Below the pieces are notes generated by a model. It was not told where the DNA came from, ran no database searches, and worked only from the letters and a program-made list of their open reading frames with translations. 39,518 nt of DNA from Agathobacter sp. (GTDB lineage: Bacteria > Bacillota > Clostridia > Lachnospirales > Lachnospiraceae): positions 1 through 39,518 of the forward strand of contig JAFQRZ010000009.1 of the NCBI GenBank assembly GCA_017409825.1. Direction: 5' to 3'. The position numbers and the translations under genes are program-made. Shown here piece by piece: positions 25,102 through 34,232 of this stretch. Numbering within the stretch: the stretch's first letter is position 1; the number at the start of each line of letters is the position of its first letter.

Positions 25102-26201
25102 TATTTTTTGCCTCCCTTCTTCTCATCTGCTTTGTCTAATGCAGTATTCATTGCAATCTTTAAGAATCCAACAAATCCGCAAAGATAAATAATAATCGCA
25201 GCGATTAATTCTGAAATCTGTGAACAGTAAATCGATAAGTCAACATGCGATCCACCATCCGTAATATGCTGAATAAAGAATGATGCAAAAATTGTACCAA
25301 TTGGACTAAGACCACCTAGGAAAGCAGCCGCAATACCATTAAAGCCCATTGCTGGAACAGATGAAATCGTTACCTGCCATTGCTCGATATCTGTTAAATA
25401 CAAAAACGATGCTGCAAGGCCCGCTAAAGCTCCACTAATTGCCAACGAAATAATGATATTTCGTTTTTCTGCCATACCACAATATTTTGCAGCGTTTTTA
25501 TTGGAACCCGTTGCTCTTAACTCATATCCAAATTTGGTTTTTTCCATTACTACCCATACTACAATTGCAAAAATAATCGCAAGTGGAATCGCGATGCCCA
25601 CATATTTGTTATTTGAGAACACAGCTTCCAATCCAAGACTTGGTAAAATTGCTGCCTTTCCTTTAGCTGCAAGTGTATAGGTGTAAGCACTAGATGGATC
25701 CTTTGCTCCCGATAAAATCATATTCGTAATATAAAGACCAATCCAGTTTAACATAATACCTGAAATTACTTCATTTACATTAAAATATGCTTTTAAGAAT
25801 CCGGAAATAGCACCCCAAATGGCTGCAACTACTGCCGCAAGAATCATACACGGAATCCAGCTCCAGCCCAACACAATTGCTGCATAAAGGGATGCACAAG
25901 CACCCATTACATACTGTCCTGCTGCACCTATATTAAACAAACCTACCTTGTAAGAAAACAATACGGATAACGAACACATAATAAGTGGCGCTGTCTTTAC
26001 TAAAGTCGTGCCCATGTGTTTCATCTGAATCTGTGGTCTACTATATCCGAAGAAGTTTTTTGCTACCGCCATAATTGCTTCCCCAGCACCACTTGGCTCA
26101 ATTGCCAGAAGAACTAAATAACCGACAAACATACCTAGCAAAATACAAATAAGCGAGGTAAGTAATGCCTGTACAACAGAATTTCTTAATATCTTTTTCA
26201 T
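25101..26201 (-). CDS. Nucleoside ABC transporter permease (BMP-type), first
   Basis: A 366-residue permease equivalent to NupB/YufP, with about nine membrane segments. The cytosolic coupling loop is LRATGSNKNAAKYCGMAEKR, and GLFNIGAAGQYVMGA is the membrane motif shared with other BMP-type permeases. It is longer at the N-terminus than its partner, as usual for this pair. It is joined to both neighbours by one-base TAATG overlaps. With the second permease it should form the heterodimeric channel. Confidence 0.9.
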   Translation of the reverse strand: MKKILRNSVVQALLTSLICILLGMFVGYLVLLAIEPSGAGEAIMAVAKNFFGYSRPQIQMKHMGTTLVKTAPLIMCSLSVLFSYKVGLFNIGAAGQYVMGACASLYAAIVLGWSWIPCMILAAVVAAIWGAISGFLKAYFNVNEVISGIMLNWIGLYITNMILSGAKDPSSAYTYTLAAKGKAAILPSLGLEAVFSNNKYVGIAIPLAIIFAIVVWVVMEKTKFGYELRATGSNKNAAKYCGMAEKRNIIISLAISGALAGLAASFLYLTDIEQWQVTISSVPAMGFNGIAAAFLGGLSPIGTIFASFFIQHITDGGSHVDLSIYCSQISELIAAIIIYLCGFVGFLKIAMNTALDKADEKKGGKK

Positions 26202-27736
26202 TACTTATCCTCCTTTCTCTTCGCACCAGCCATGTAAAGACCTAACTCTTCCTGAGTTGTCGTCTTAGGATCAAATTCACCTACAATTTCGCCTTCATAC
26301 ATAACTAAGATTCTATCTGGAACGTCCATAACCTCATCCAATTCTAAGGATACTAAAAGAACCGCTTTTCCTGCATCACGCTGTGCCACTAATTGTTTGT
26401 GAATATATTCAATCGCACCTACATCCAATCCACGTGTTGGCTGTACCGCAATCAAAACCTCTGGATTTTTATCAATTTCTCTTGCGATAATCGCTTTCTG
26501 CTGGTTACCACCAGACATACTACGTGAAATCGTAATAGGTCCCTGTCCCGAACGAACATCATATTGTTCAATAAGACGTTCTGCATTCTTTCTAATATTC
26601 TTACGCTTCAAAAATCCGAATTTGTTGGTAAACTCTGGTTCAAAATATCTCTGAAGCACAAGATTGTCTTCCAATGTATAATCCAATACCAAACCATGTT
26701 TATGTCTGTCTTCTGGAATATGACTTAAACCGGAAGTATTTCTCTCACGAATAGAGGCTTTGGTAATATCTTTTCCACACAGCTCAATCTTACCTGAAAC
26801 CAATGGTTCCAAACCACTAAGTCCATATACTAATTCAGTCTGTCCGTTTCCATCAATTCCGGCAATACAAACAATTTCACCAGCACGAACCTGGAACGAA
26901 ACATCTTTCACCGCATTATTTTTGTGTAATTTGGAAGCAACAGTAACACCTTCTACATTTAGAAGCACATCGCCTACGTTAGACGCTTTCTTTTCTACAT
27001 GGAAGTTTACATCTCGTCCAACCATCATTGCGGAAAGCTCTGGAATTGTTGTTTTTGCCGTTTCCACTGTACCAATATATTTCCCCTTACGGATAACCGT
27101 ACAACGGTCTGCAACTTCCATAATCTCTGCCAGTTTATGCGAAATAAAAAGGATACTCTTTCCTTCCGCAGCGAGATTCTTCATAATTTGCATAAGTTCT
27201 GCAATTTCCTGTGGTGTAAGTACAGCGGTAGGCTCATCGAAAATTAAGATTTCATTATCACGGTAAAGCATCTTCAAAATCTCTGTACGCTGCTGCATAC
27301 CTACTGTAATATCTTCAATAATGGCATCTGGATTTACATGAAGGCCATATTTCTCCGACAATTCCATTACCTTTTTTCGTGCTTTGGATTTTTCTAAAAA
27401 TCCATTCTTGGTTGGTTCAACACCTAAGATGATATTCTCTAATACAGAAAAGCACTCTACCAGCTTAAAATGCTGATGCACCATACCAATCCCCAATGCA
27501 TTTGCATCATTCGGATCTTTAATTTTTACTTCTTTGCCATCTTTTTTGATAACACCTTCCTCTGGCTGATATAGACCAAACAATACACTCATCAACGTAG
27601 ATTTACCTGCACCATTTTCTCCTAATAATGCATGAATTTCACCTTTTTTCAACTGAAGTGTAATATTATCATTTGCTATAATTCCAGGGAATTTTTTCGT
27701 AATATTTAACATCTCTATTGCATAGGTCTGTTCCAA
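26201..27736 (-). CDS. Nucleoside ABC transporter ATP-binding protein (double domain)
   Basis: An ATPase of about 511 residues with two ABC domains in one chain (NupA/YufO type). The first domain has GENGAGKST, a Q-loop MVHQHFKLV, a signature at ITVGMQQRTEIL and the Walker B ILIFDEPTAVL. The second has the degenerate P-loop GIDGNGQTELV, signature SMSGGNQQKAIIAREI and a Walker B in which the usual DEPTRG reads IAVQPTRGLD. The second site is likely non-hydrolytic, which is usual in this family. The frame opens at a TTG at 27742; GAGGGA is better spaced from the TTG at 27736, and an ATG lies at 27712, so the start is uncertain. Confidence 0.92.
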   Translation of the reverse strand: MEQTYAIEMLNITKKFPGIIANDNITLQLKKGEIHALLGENGAGKSTLMSVLFGLYQPEEGVIKKDGKEVKIKDPNDANALGIGMVHQHFKLVECFSVLENIILGVEPTKNGFLEKSKARKKVMELSEKYGLHVNPDAIIEDITVGMQQRTEILKMLYRDNEILIFDEPTAVLTPQEIAELMQIMKNLAAEGKSILFISHKLAEIMEVADRCTVIRKGKYIGTVETAKTTIPELSAMMVGRDVNFHVEKKASNVGDVLLNVEGVTVASKLHKNNAVKDVSFQVRAGEIVCIAGIDGNGQTELVYGLSGLEPLVSGKIELCGKDITKASIRERNTSGLSHIPEDRHKHGLVLDYTLEDNLVLQRYFEPEFTNKFGFLKRKNIRKNAERLIEQYDVRSGQGPITISRSMSGGNQQKAIIAREIDKNPEVLIAVQPTRGLDVGAIEYIHKQLVAQRDAGKAVLLVSLELDEVMDVPDRILVMYEGEIVGEFDPKTTTQEELGLYMAGAKRKEDK

Positions 27737-27786
27737 AATCAATCCCTCTCTCTCACGGTTCTCATTTATTTAAGGTTTTAGCTTTC

Positions 27787-27817
27787 AAAAAAGGGCAGAC
27801 ATATCACTTGTCTGCCC
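27787..27817 (-). terminator. Terminator-like hairpin inside the nucleoside operon
   Basis: GGGCAGACA (27793-27801) and TGTCTGCCC (27809-27817), with a run of six T on the minus strand, between the binding-protein gene and the ATPase gene. It probably lets the binding protein be made in excess, with partial read-through. Confidence 0.8.
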
Positions 27818-27840
27818 TCTTCATTTGGCATTCTGCTTAA

Positions 27841-29037
27841 TTATTTTAAGTTACCAAGCCATTCTACTTTAATTTTTTCAACTGTTGGTTCTTTGCTGAT
27901 ATCGTTAGATACTTTAACTTTTCCATCAAACATATCTTTTACAAGTGCTTTGTAATCATCAGCTGTAAATCCATCTGCCCACTGAGTTGTTTCCAAAGGA
28001 AGCTGTACATAGTTAAGTTCTGGGTTGTCTCCAGAAATTAAGCCTAATGTAGCGATTTTGCCTTTGTAGTCATCCCATTTTCCATTTACGAGTACATCTG
28101 TAAGTGTATCGTATGTTGTTGGGTAAAGACCTTTCATTGCAGATGTAACAGTAAGACCTTTACCATAGTCGCCATCGATATTTGCAGACTGATCTGTATC
28201 TACACCGATTACTTTTCCGTTAACGCCTTCTTTTGTAGCTGCTTCTGCTGCTGATGTGAAGATACCACCACCACAAGCAAATACTACTTCTGTTCCACCC
28301 TGATACCATGTATCCATAGCTGCTGTAATATCAGCATCACCACTGAACTGGTTACCATAAGCATATTTTACATTTACATCTACGTTAAGTTCTTTTGCAG
28401 CAGCATCAACGCCCTGTACGAAACCATAACCAAAACGCATAACTGCAGGAACAGCCATACCACCTAAGAAGCCTAAGTTCTTGTATCCAAGCTTAACAGC
28501 TGCATAACCAGCCATGTATCCAGAAAGTTCTTCCTGATAAATTGCACAGTATACATTGCTCATGTCAACATAGTCTTCTAATTTCCAGTTGTCTGGATTG
28601 TAGTCGTATTCTTTTCCTGCATTTGCAACAGCTGCTTCAAGTAAGTCACCTTTCGCAACGTCTAATGCAATGAATTTAACATCTGGATAATCTGCTGATA
28701 CTTCAGCGATTGTTCCACCAAATGCATAACCTGGCATAACGATTACATTAAATCCTTCGTCAATTGCCTTTTCTACAGAAGCAACTCTATCTGCTGTTGA
28801 GTCAGCTGCTGGTTTGAAGTACTTGAAATCAATTTTGTTCTTTTCACAAAATGCTTTACAAGCTTCATAAGTTGTCTGGTTGAAAGACTGGTCGGTAATA
28901 TCGCCGTAGTCTGTAATCATAGCTACTGCGTATTCTTCGCCTTCGCCTTCTGTGCCGCCGTTATTTCCGCCGCCACATCCTACTAAACAGCCCATTACTA
29001 ATGTAGCTGCAAGTAATAATGAAACTAATTTTTTCAT
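27841..29037 (-). CDS. BMP-family nucleoside-binding lipoprotein
   Basis: A 398-residue substrate-binding protein. A lipoprotein signal peptide MKKLVSLLLAATLVMGC leads to a lipobox LVGC with acylated C21, followed by a Gly/Asn/Glu-rich linker. The mature part is a PnrA/Bmp domain: AMITDYGDITDQSFNQTTYE, DKNxx-type core around FIALDVAKGD, GFLGGMAVPAVMRFGYGFVQG, and VIGVDTDQSANID. BMP proteins of this kind bind purine and pyrimidine nucleosides (TmpC/PnrA, BmpA of streptococci). It is encoded between deoC and the ATPase, and a hairpin terminator follows it. Confidence 0.93.
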   Translation of the reverse strand: MKKLVSLLLAATLVMGCLVGCGGGNNGGTEGEGEEYAVAMITDYGDITDQSFNQTTYEACKAFCEKNKIDFKYFKPAADSTADRVASVEKAIDEGFNVIVMPGYAFGGTIAEVSADYPDVKFIALDVAKGDLLEAAVANAGKEYDYNPDNWKLEDYVDMSNVYCAIYQEELSGYMAGYAAVKLGYKNLGFLGGMAVPAVMRFGYGFVQGVDAAAKELNVDVNVKYAYGNQFSGDADITAAMDTWYQGGTEVVFACGGGIFTSAAEAATKEGVNGKVIGVDTDQSANIDGDYGKGLTVTSAMKGLYPTTYDTLTDVLVNGKWDDYKGKIATLGLISGDNPELNYVQLPLETTQWADGFTADDYKALVKDMFDGKVKVSNDISKEPTVEKIKVEWLGNLK

Positions 29038-29122
29038 TTTTATTCTCCTCCTTAAATAAATGAATAAAATTATTTATTTTATCAGAAGCAATTCCAAGTG
29101 CCACATACTTCTGAAAAAATCT

Positions 29123-29788
29123 TTAGTATCCTGATCCCGCTTCGTTTTTCACAATTTTCACGATACGGCTTGTCCCAAGTCTGGTTGCTCCCAATTCAAT
29201 GAACTTCTCTGCGTCATCCATCGATGAGATACCGCCAGCGGCTTTTATCTTCACATTAGAACCTACATATTTTGCAAATAATTCTACGTCTGCGAAAGTA
29301 GCTCCTGCAGTAGAAAATCCTGTGGATGTCTTAATGAAATCAGCACCTGCTTCGGTTACAATTTCACACATCTTAATTTTTTCTTCGTCTGTCAAAAGAC
29401 AAGTTTCAATAATAACCTTTAAAATATGTTCTCCGCATGCTTCCTTAATTGCTTTGATTTCGTTTAATACGTAATCGTATTCGCCAGCTTTAAGCATACC
29501 TACGTTGATTACCATATCAATTTCATCTGCACCATTTGCAAGTGCATCTTTTGTTTCAAACACTTTTACTGCTGTAGTATAGTTTCCGTTCGGAAAACCG
29601 ATAACAGTACATACCTTGCACTTATCCCCCATATAATCCTTCGCCTGTTTTACATAACAGGTAGGAATACATACTGATGCGGTCTCATATTTGATACCAT
29701 CATCACAGATTGCTTTGATTTCTTCCCATGTCGCCGTCTGGAGTAATAAGGTATGGTCGACCATAGATAAGATTTCTTTTTGTGTCAT
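29123..29788 (-). CDS. deoC: Deoxyribose-phosphate aldolase
   Basis: A 221-residue class I aldolase cleaving 2-deoxyribose-5-phosphate to glyceraldehyde-3-phosphate and acetaldehyde. The Schiff-base lysine is K153 in [13 protein letters not shown]. Other landmarks are DHTLL near the N-terminus, [12 protein letters not shown] and [13 protein letters not shown]. The first ATG of the frame (29818) lies upstream of the GGGGGCGG ribosome site; the ATG at 29788 behind it gives a normal DeoC length and start ([13 protein letters not shown]). It sits between deoD and the BMP lipoprotein gene. The acetaldehyde it makes can be disposed of by AdhE. Confidence 0.95.
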   Translation of the reverse strand: MTQKEILSMVDHTLLLQTATWEEIKAICDDGIKYETASVCIPTCYVKQAKDYMGDKCKVCTVIGFPNGNYTTAVKVFETKDALANGADEIDMVINVGMLKAGEYDYVLNEIKAIKEACGEHILKVIIETCLLTDEEKIKMCEIVTEAGADFIKTSTGFSTAGATFADVELFAKYVGSNVKIKAAGGISSMDDAEKFIELGATRLGTSRIVKIVKNEAGSGY

Positions 29789-29862
29789 AATCCGCCCCCA
29801 TTTGTTTCTATTTTTCACTCATATTATTCTAACATAGTTCAAAATATATTTCCACATGAAAA

Positions 29863-30573
29863 CTATTCTGCTGCTTCCAATGCAATTTTCATCATTGCAG
29901 TAAATGCATTTTGTCTTTCGTCAGAACTTGTTTCCTGATGGGTAACAAGAGAATCTGAGATTGTCAAAATACAAGCTGCTTTTTTACCTAATACGTTTGC
30001 GTTGTGGAATAAAGCAAAGCTTTCCATTTCTACACATTTTGCACCAAAGTTTTCTGGATAACGTGTAAAGCTGCCACGATTTGCATCCTGATAAAAAACA
30101 TCGCTGGAATGAATACGTGCTTCCTTACATGGAATTCCTAATTTTTCTGCAGCAGCAAGAATTCTGTCATTTACCTCTCTGGATGGATACATCACATCAT
30201 CCTCGCATCCATTCTGTGTCTTCGCATAGCTGGATTCGCTATAAGCACTTTCTGCCAATACGACATCATATAAATCCAACTCTTCTGTATATGCCCCTGC
30301 GGAACCTACACGAATAATTGTTTCTACCCCATACTGTGTAAATAATTCAAACGAATAAATGCCGATACTTGGCATCCCCATACCGCTTGCCATAACGGAA
30401 ACCTCTTTTCCGTTATATGTTCCTGTATAACCCAATACATTTCTTACAGATGTTACAAGTTTTGGATTTTCCAAAAAATTCTCTGCAATAAATTTCGCTC
30501 TAAGTGGATCTCCTGGCATAAGCACTGTTTTTGCAAATGCTCCATTTTCTGCCCCATTATGTGGTGTTGCCAT
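29863..30573 (-). CDS. deoD: Purine nucleoside phosphorylase, DeoD type
   Basis: The 236-residue hexameric PNP splits purine (deoxy)nucleosides to base and (deoxy)ribose-1-phosphate. Landmarks are VLMPGDPLRAKFIAENF with the phosphate-binding residues, GMPSIGIYSFELF, RVGSAGAY, EMESFALFHNANVLGKKAA and CILTISDSL, with Asp in the last motif as the catalytic acid. The frame opens at a TTG two codons earlier; GGAGGG is 8 bases before the ATG at 30573 and gives the standard 236-residue length. It is first in the nucleoside operon, behind the promoter at 30608-30636. Confidence 0.96.
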   Translation of the reverse strand: MATPHNGAENGAFAKTVLMPGDPLRAKFIAENFLENPKLVTSVRNVLGYTGTYNGKEVSVMASGMGMPSIGIYSFELFTQYGVETIIRVGSAGAYTEELDLYDVVLAESAYSESSYAKTQNGCEDDVMYPSREVNDRILAAAEKLGIPCKEARIHSSDVFYQDANRGSFTRYPENFGAKCVEMESFALFHNANVLGKKAACILTISDSLVTHQETSSDERQNAFTAMMKIALEAAE

Positions 30574-30607
30574 AGTCAATTCCCTCCTCCGACTTCATTA
30601 TAGTGCT

Positions 30608-30636
30608 ATTATACGATATTTTCCCCCAGCTTTCTA
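30608..30636 (-). promoter_or_regulatory. Promoter of the nucleoside operon
   Basis: Minus-strand TAGAAA (30631-30636), a 17-base spacer and TATAAT (30608-30613). A second TATAAT lies a few bases downstream. The structured repeat begins only 20 bases further upstream. Confidence 0.6.
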
Positions 30637-30655
30637 GATATAATTAATGGAATAT

Positions 30656-30866
30656 CTTAATAAATTAGGTTTTCTAAGTGCTACGAAAGCCGAATGACAA
30701 TACAGATAAATATGGACACGACTTGCGCTCATAGCGTCCTCGTTACGTTACTAACCTCATGACGATTACCATCGCCATTCGCTAAGTAACGACGGGCCGC
30801 TAATGGTCCAATTTTATCTGTATTGTCATTCGGCTTTCTTACTTTCTTCTAAAATAATTTATTAAG
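30656..30866 (-). repeat. Structured repeat element, copy A
   Basis: A nested inverted-repeat element that fills half of the deoD-secA gap. The outer arms CTTAATAAATTA (30656-30667) pair with 30855-30866. An asymmetric internal loop carries conserved TTTCGTAG and AAGTAAGAAA, read on the minus strand. A perfect 25-bp stem (30686-30710 with 30813-30837) extends by TGGAC/GTCCA after a 2x2 mismatch. The core pairs CGTTACT (30746-30752) with AGTAACG (30785-30791) around a hairpin. It encodes no protein. It lies on the opposite strand to copy B, the two sharing about 5 bases of outer arm. Confidence 0.85.
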
Positions 30867-31074
30867 AATTCAGTATTATCCATAAAGTAAGAAATCAGCC
30901 CTTATATATATGTAAATGAGCACCCTTAGGGAGCCATCGTTACTTAATGAGCAGACCACCAATGTGGGATGCGAATTTAGTAACGCAACGAGCTCACTAG
31001 GAGCGAAAGTCGTGTGTGAATTTACATATATATAAGGGCTGATTTCGTAGGTTATAGACAACCTGAATTCTTAA
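30862..31074 (+). repeat. Structured repeat element, copy B
   Basis: The same architecture as copy A in the opposite orientation. The outer arms TTAAGAATTCAG (30862-30873) pair with 31063-31074. AAAGTAAGAAA and TTTCGTAG border the main stem, which is a perfect 27 bp (30891-30917 with 31020-31046) of a sequence unrelated to that of copy A. The core CGTTACT (30938-30944) pairs with AGTAACG (30979-30985). The inner hairpin has CCAC/GTGG flanked by GA/GA mismatches. It ends 17 bases before the secA stop, so it would form the 3' end of the secA transcript. Confidence 0.85.
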
Positions 31075-31090
31075 TTAATTCATTTATTCA

Positions 31091-33658
31091 TCATTTGCGA
31101 CCACAACACTGTTTATATTTCTTGCCCGATCCACATGGACATGGATCATTAGGATAAACTTTTTCGCTTGCACGTTTCTTTGGTGCCGCTTTGGCTGTGT
31201 CGTCTTTATTTGTTCCGGTTACTTTTGCAACCTCTTCACGTTCTACCTTCTGCTCTACTTTCACGTGGAAGAGAAGTTTTACGGTATCTTCCTGAATTGC
31301 TGCTGTCATTTCATCGAACATATCGAAACCTGACATCTTGTATTCTACCAATGGGTCACGCTGACCATACGCCTGAAGACCGATACCTTGGCGAAGCTGG
31401 TCCATATCGTCGATGTGATCCATCCACTTACGGTCAATCACTTTCAAGAGGATGACACGTTCTAATTCACGGAACTGTTCTGGTTCTGGGAACTCAGTTT
31501 CCTTCGCTTCATATAAGCGAACTGCCTGTTCCTTCAAGTACTGTTTCAATTCCTTTTCACTGTTAATCGAAGCCAAATCTTCTCTACGAATCTTCTTTAA
31601 TGGAATGATCGGAAGAAGAAGGTCGTTGAGTTCTCGGATGTTCCAATCTTCTTTTTCAATTTCTTCCGAAATGCAGATATCTACTGCATGTTCTACCTGA
31701 TCCTGAATCATCTTGAAAATAACATCACGCATGTTTTCTCCGTTCAATACACGAAGACGTTCTGCATAAATGATTTCTCTTTGGTCATTGTTTACCTGGT
31801 CATATTCTAAGAGGTTTTTACGAATACCAAAGTTGTTGCTTTCAATCTTCTGCTGTGCTTTTTCAATGGCTGAAGTAAGCATATTGTGCTGGATTTCTTC
31901 GTTTTCAGGCACGCCCAATGTCGTAAATACATCCATCAAACGGTCAGAACCGAACAAGCGCATCAAATCATCTTCCAATGAGATGTAGAACTTGGATTCA
32001 CCTGGGTCCCCCTGACGACCAGAACGTCCACGAAGCTGGTTATCGATACGTCTGGATTCATGACGTTCTGTACCAATAATCTTTAGACCACCTGCAGCCT
32101 TTGCTTCGTCATCCAGCTTAATGTCAGTACCACGACCTGCCATGTTAGTAGCTATGGTTACCGCACCGGCAACACCGGCCTGAGCTACGATTTCCGCTTC
32201 CATTTCATGGAATTTCGCATTTAATACTGTATGAGGAATACCTTCACGTTTTAATAATTTACTGATTAACTCTGAGGTTTCGATGGTAATCGTACCTACT
32301 AATACAGGCTGCTTCTTTGCGTGTGCTTTCTTAACCTCCTGTACTACTGCCCAGAATTTTTCCTTCTGTGTCTTATAAACCGCATCTTCATGGTCGATAC
32401 GAGCAACTGGACGGTTCGTAGGAATTTCAATAACGTCCATACCATAGATATCACGGAATTCCTTTTCTTCGGTAAGAGCAGTACCTGTCATACCTGCTTT
32501 TTTGTCAAATTTATTGAAGAAGTTCTGGAATGTAATTGTTGCAAGAGTTTTGCTCTCGCGTTTTACTTTTACATGTTCCTTCGCTTCGATTGCCTGATGC
32601 AAGCCATCGGAATAACGACGACCTGGCATAATACGACCGGTAAATTCATCTACGATCATTACCTGATCATCTTTTACCACATAATCCTGGTCTCTATGCA
32701 TAAGGTTATGTGCACGAAGTGCAAGGATGATATTGTGCTGGATTTCTAAGTTTTCTGGATCTGCGAGGTTTTCAATGTGGAAGAACTGTTCTACCTTTGC
32801 CACACCAGCTTCTGTCAGGTTTACCACCTTGTCTTTTTCGTTTACAACGAAGTCGCCAGTTTCCTGCTGCTCGATACCCATGATAGCATCCATCTTAGAG
32901 TACTCTTCTACATCCTCACCACGCTGCAACTGTCTTGCAAGTATGTCACACGCTTCGTATAATTTGGTAGATTTTCCGCTCTGACCAGAAATAATAAGTG
33001 GGGTTCTAGCCTCGTCAATCAAAACAGAGTCAACTTCGTCGACAATCGCATAATGCAAATCACGAAGCACGAGCTGTTCTTTATAAATAACCATGTTATC
33101 TCTCAAATAGTCGAAACCTAATTCATTATTGGTAACATAGGTAATATCGCATTTGTAAGCTTCACGACGTTCATCATTGGTCATGCTATTTAAAACAACG
33201 CCAACCTTAAGCCCTAAAAACTCATGTACCTGACCCATCCACTCCGCGTCACGCTTTGCAAGATAGTCGTTTACGGTAACGATGTGTACCCCTTTGCCTT
33301 CCAATGCGTTCAAATATGCTGGAAGTGTGGAAACCAAAGTTTTACCTTCACCTGTTTTCATTTCAGAGATACGTCCCTGGTGCAAAACGATACCACCGAT
33401 AATCTGTACACGGTAATGCTCCATTCCGAGCACACGGCGAGCTGCTTCTCGAACCGTCGCATAGGCTTCTGGCAAGATATCATCCATGGTTTCGCCATTT
33501 GCAAGACGATTCTTAAATTCCTTGGTCTTCGCCTTTAATTCCTCATCTGAAAGAGCCATCATTGTGTCTCTCAAAGCTTCTACTTTATCTACAATTGGAT
33601 AAATTCTTTTTAATTCTCTTTCACTGTGGGTTCCAAAAATTCTATCAAAAATACCCAT
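31091..33658 (-). CDS. secA: Protein translocase ATPase SecA
   Basis: The 855-residue cytosolic motor of the Sec pathway. The opening [18 protein letters not shown] is typical. Walker A is MKTGEGKTL (100-108), Walker B is [15 protein letters not shown], and helicase-like motifs follow: [38 protein letters not shown] written here in part as [11 protein letters not shown]. The C-terminus has the zinc-binding SEC-C motif [13 protein letters not shown], which contacts SecB or ribosomes in other species. AAGGAG 7 bases before the ATG at 33658 decides the start, so the seven extra in-frame residues are dropped. It is monocistronic here, with a strong promoter at 33711-33739 and repeat element B directly after it. 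Confidence 0.98.
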   Translation of the reverse strand: MGIFDRIFGTHSERELKRIYPIVDKVEALRDTMMALSDEELKAKTKEFKNRLANGETMDDILPEAYATVREAARRVLGMEHYRVQIIGGIVLHQGRISEMKTGEGKTLVSTLPAYLNALEGKGVHIVTVNDYLAKRDAEWMGQVHEFLGLKVGVVLNSMTNDERREAYKCDITYVTNNELGFDYLRDNMVIYKEQLVLRDLHYAIVDEVDSVLIDEARTPLIISGQSGKSTKLYEACDILARQLQRGEDVEEYSKMDAIMGIEQQETGDFVVNEKDKVVNLTEAGVAKVEQFFHIENLADPENLEIQHNIILALRAHNLMHRDQDYVVKDDQVMIVDEFTGRIMPGRRYSDGLHQAIEAKEHVKVKRESKTLATITFQNFFNKFDKKAGMTGTALTEEKEFRDIYGMDVIEIPTNRPVARIDHEDAVYKTQKEKFWAVVQEVKKAHAKKQPVLVGTITIETSELISKLLKREGIPHTVLNAKFHEMEAEIVAQAGVAGAVTIATNMAGRGTDIKLDDEAKAAGGLKIIGTERHESRRIDNQLRGRSGRQGDPGESKFYISLEDDLMRLFGSDRLMDVFTTLGVPENEEIQHNMLTSAIEKAQQKIESNNFGIRKNLLEYDQVNNDQREIIYAERLRVLNGENMRDVIFKMIQDQVEHAVDICISEEIEKEDWNIRELNDLLLPIIPLKKIRREDLASINSEKELKQYLKEQAVRLYEAKETEFPEPEQFRELERVILLKVIDRKWMDHIDDMDQLRQGIGLQAYGQRDPLVEYKMSGFDMFDEMTAAIQEDTVKLLFHVKVEQKVEREEVAKVTGTNKDDTAKAAPKKRASEKVYPNDPCPCGSGKKYKQCCGRK

Positions 33659-33710
33659 TTCAAACTCCTTTATCTTCATTTTTGTCCATTTTTAGGCAAA
33701 TACTCATGGT

Positions 33711-33739
33711 ATTGTACCACTTTAGATAAATTTTCTCAA
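33711..33739 (-). promoter_or_regulatory. secA promoter
   Basis: Minus-strand TTGAGA (33734-33739), a 17-base spacer and TACAAT (33711-33716). Confidence 0.7.
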
Positions 33740-33792
33740 TAAAAACAGGTGAACCTTTTGTAAACTTTTTATTAACACATGCTGATTTTTCG

Positions 33793-33821
33793 TTGAAAAA
33801 TGTAAAAAGGCACGATATAAT
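33793..33821 (+). promoter_or_regulatory. Promoter of the TSCPD gene
   Basis: Plus-strand TTGAAA (33793-33798), a 17-base spacer and a perfect TATAAT (33816-33821). Confidence 0.75.
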
Positions 33822-33866
33822 ACATCTGTTATTCACAGAACACAAATTTAGAAAGGGAGATAAATT

Positions 33867-34124
33867 ATGGCATACGTATATAAAACCAAGGGCACATGCT
33901 CTACAAAAATCGAATTAGAATTAGATGGAAACATCGTTCACAATGTAAAATTCACTGGTGGCTGTCACGGAAACCTTCAGGCAATTCCAGCACTTGTAGA
34001 GGGACTTACCGTTGAAGAAGTGGAACGTCGCATCGGCGGCATCAAATGTGGTTTCAAAAATACTTCTTGTGGCGATCAGCTTGCAAAAGCAGTTCGCGAA
34101 GCTTACGAAGCAGCAAATGCATAA
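33867..34124 (+). CDS. TSCPD domain-containing small protein
   Basis: An 85-residue protein of the TIGR03905-type TSCPD group. Its conserved cysteines are in KGTCSTKIELEL, FTGGCHGNLQAIPALVEG, GGIKCGFKNTSCGDQLAKAV. The TSCPD domain was first seen at the end of ribonucleotide reductases and in short stand-alone proteins of unknown function; the Cys pattern suggests metal binding or redox work. GAAAGGGAG precedes the ATG. It has its own strong promoter and a hairpin after the stop, and is followed in the same direction by the AsnB-like gene. No biochemical role can be given. Confidence 0.85.
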   Translation: MAYVYKTKGTCSTKIELELDGNIVHNVKFTGGCHGNLQAIPALVEGLTVEEVERRIGGIKCGFKNTSCGDQLAKAVREAYEAANA

Positions 34125-34136
34125 TTCACGATAACT

Positions 34137-34172
34137 AGGGCGTCGCAAATATAAATTTGTCGACGCCCTTAT
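34137..34172 (+). terminator. Hairpin after the TSCPD gene
   Basis: AGGGCGTCG-CAAAT (34137-34150) pairs with ATTTG and CGACGCCCT (34155-34169), with one bulged T. It is followed by TTATTGT, a poor T-tract, so termination may be partial. Confidence 0.6.
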
Positions 34173-34232
34173 TGTCATGGATTTATGGAATCGCTCATAG
34201 AATGCTTAAGAAAGATTTTGAAGGAGTATTTT

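Noticed and set aside
26760-27266. 168-codon ORF opposite the ABC ATPase gene, and a 173-codon ORF opposite feoB
   Set aside because: Both are antisense shadows of strongly recognised genes, without RBS or protein-like features.
30656-31074. CRISPR array or retron RNA
   Set aside because: There are no short regularly spaced direct repeats, and no cas or reverse transcriptase gene is in the window.
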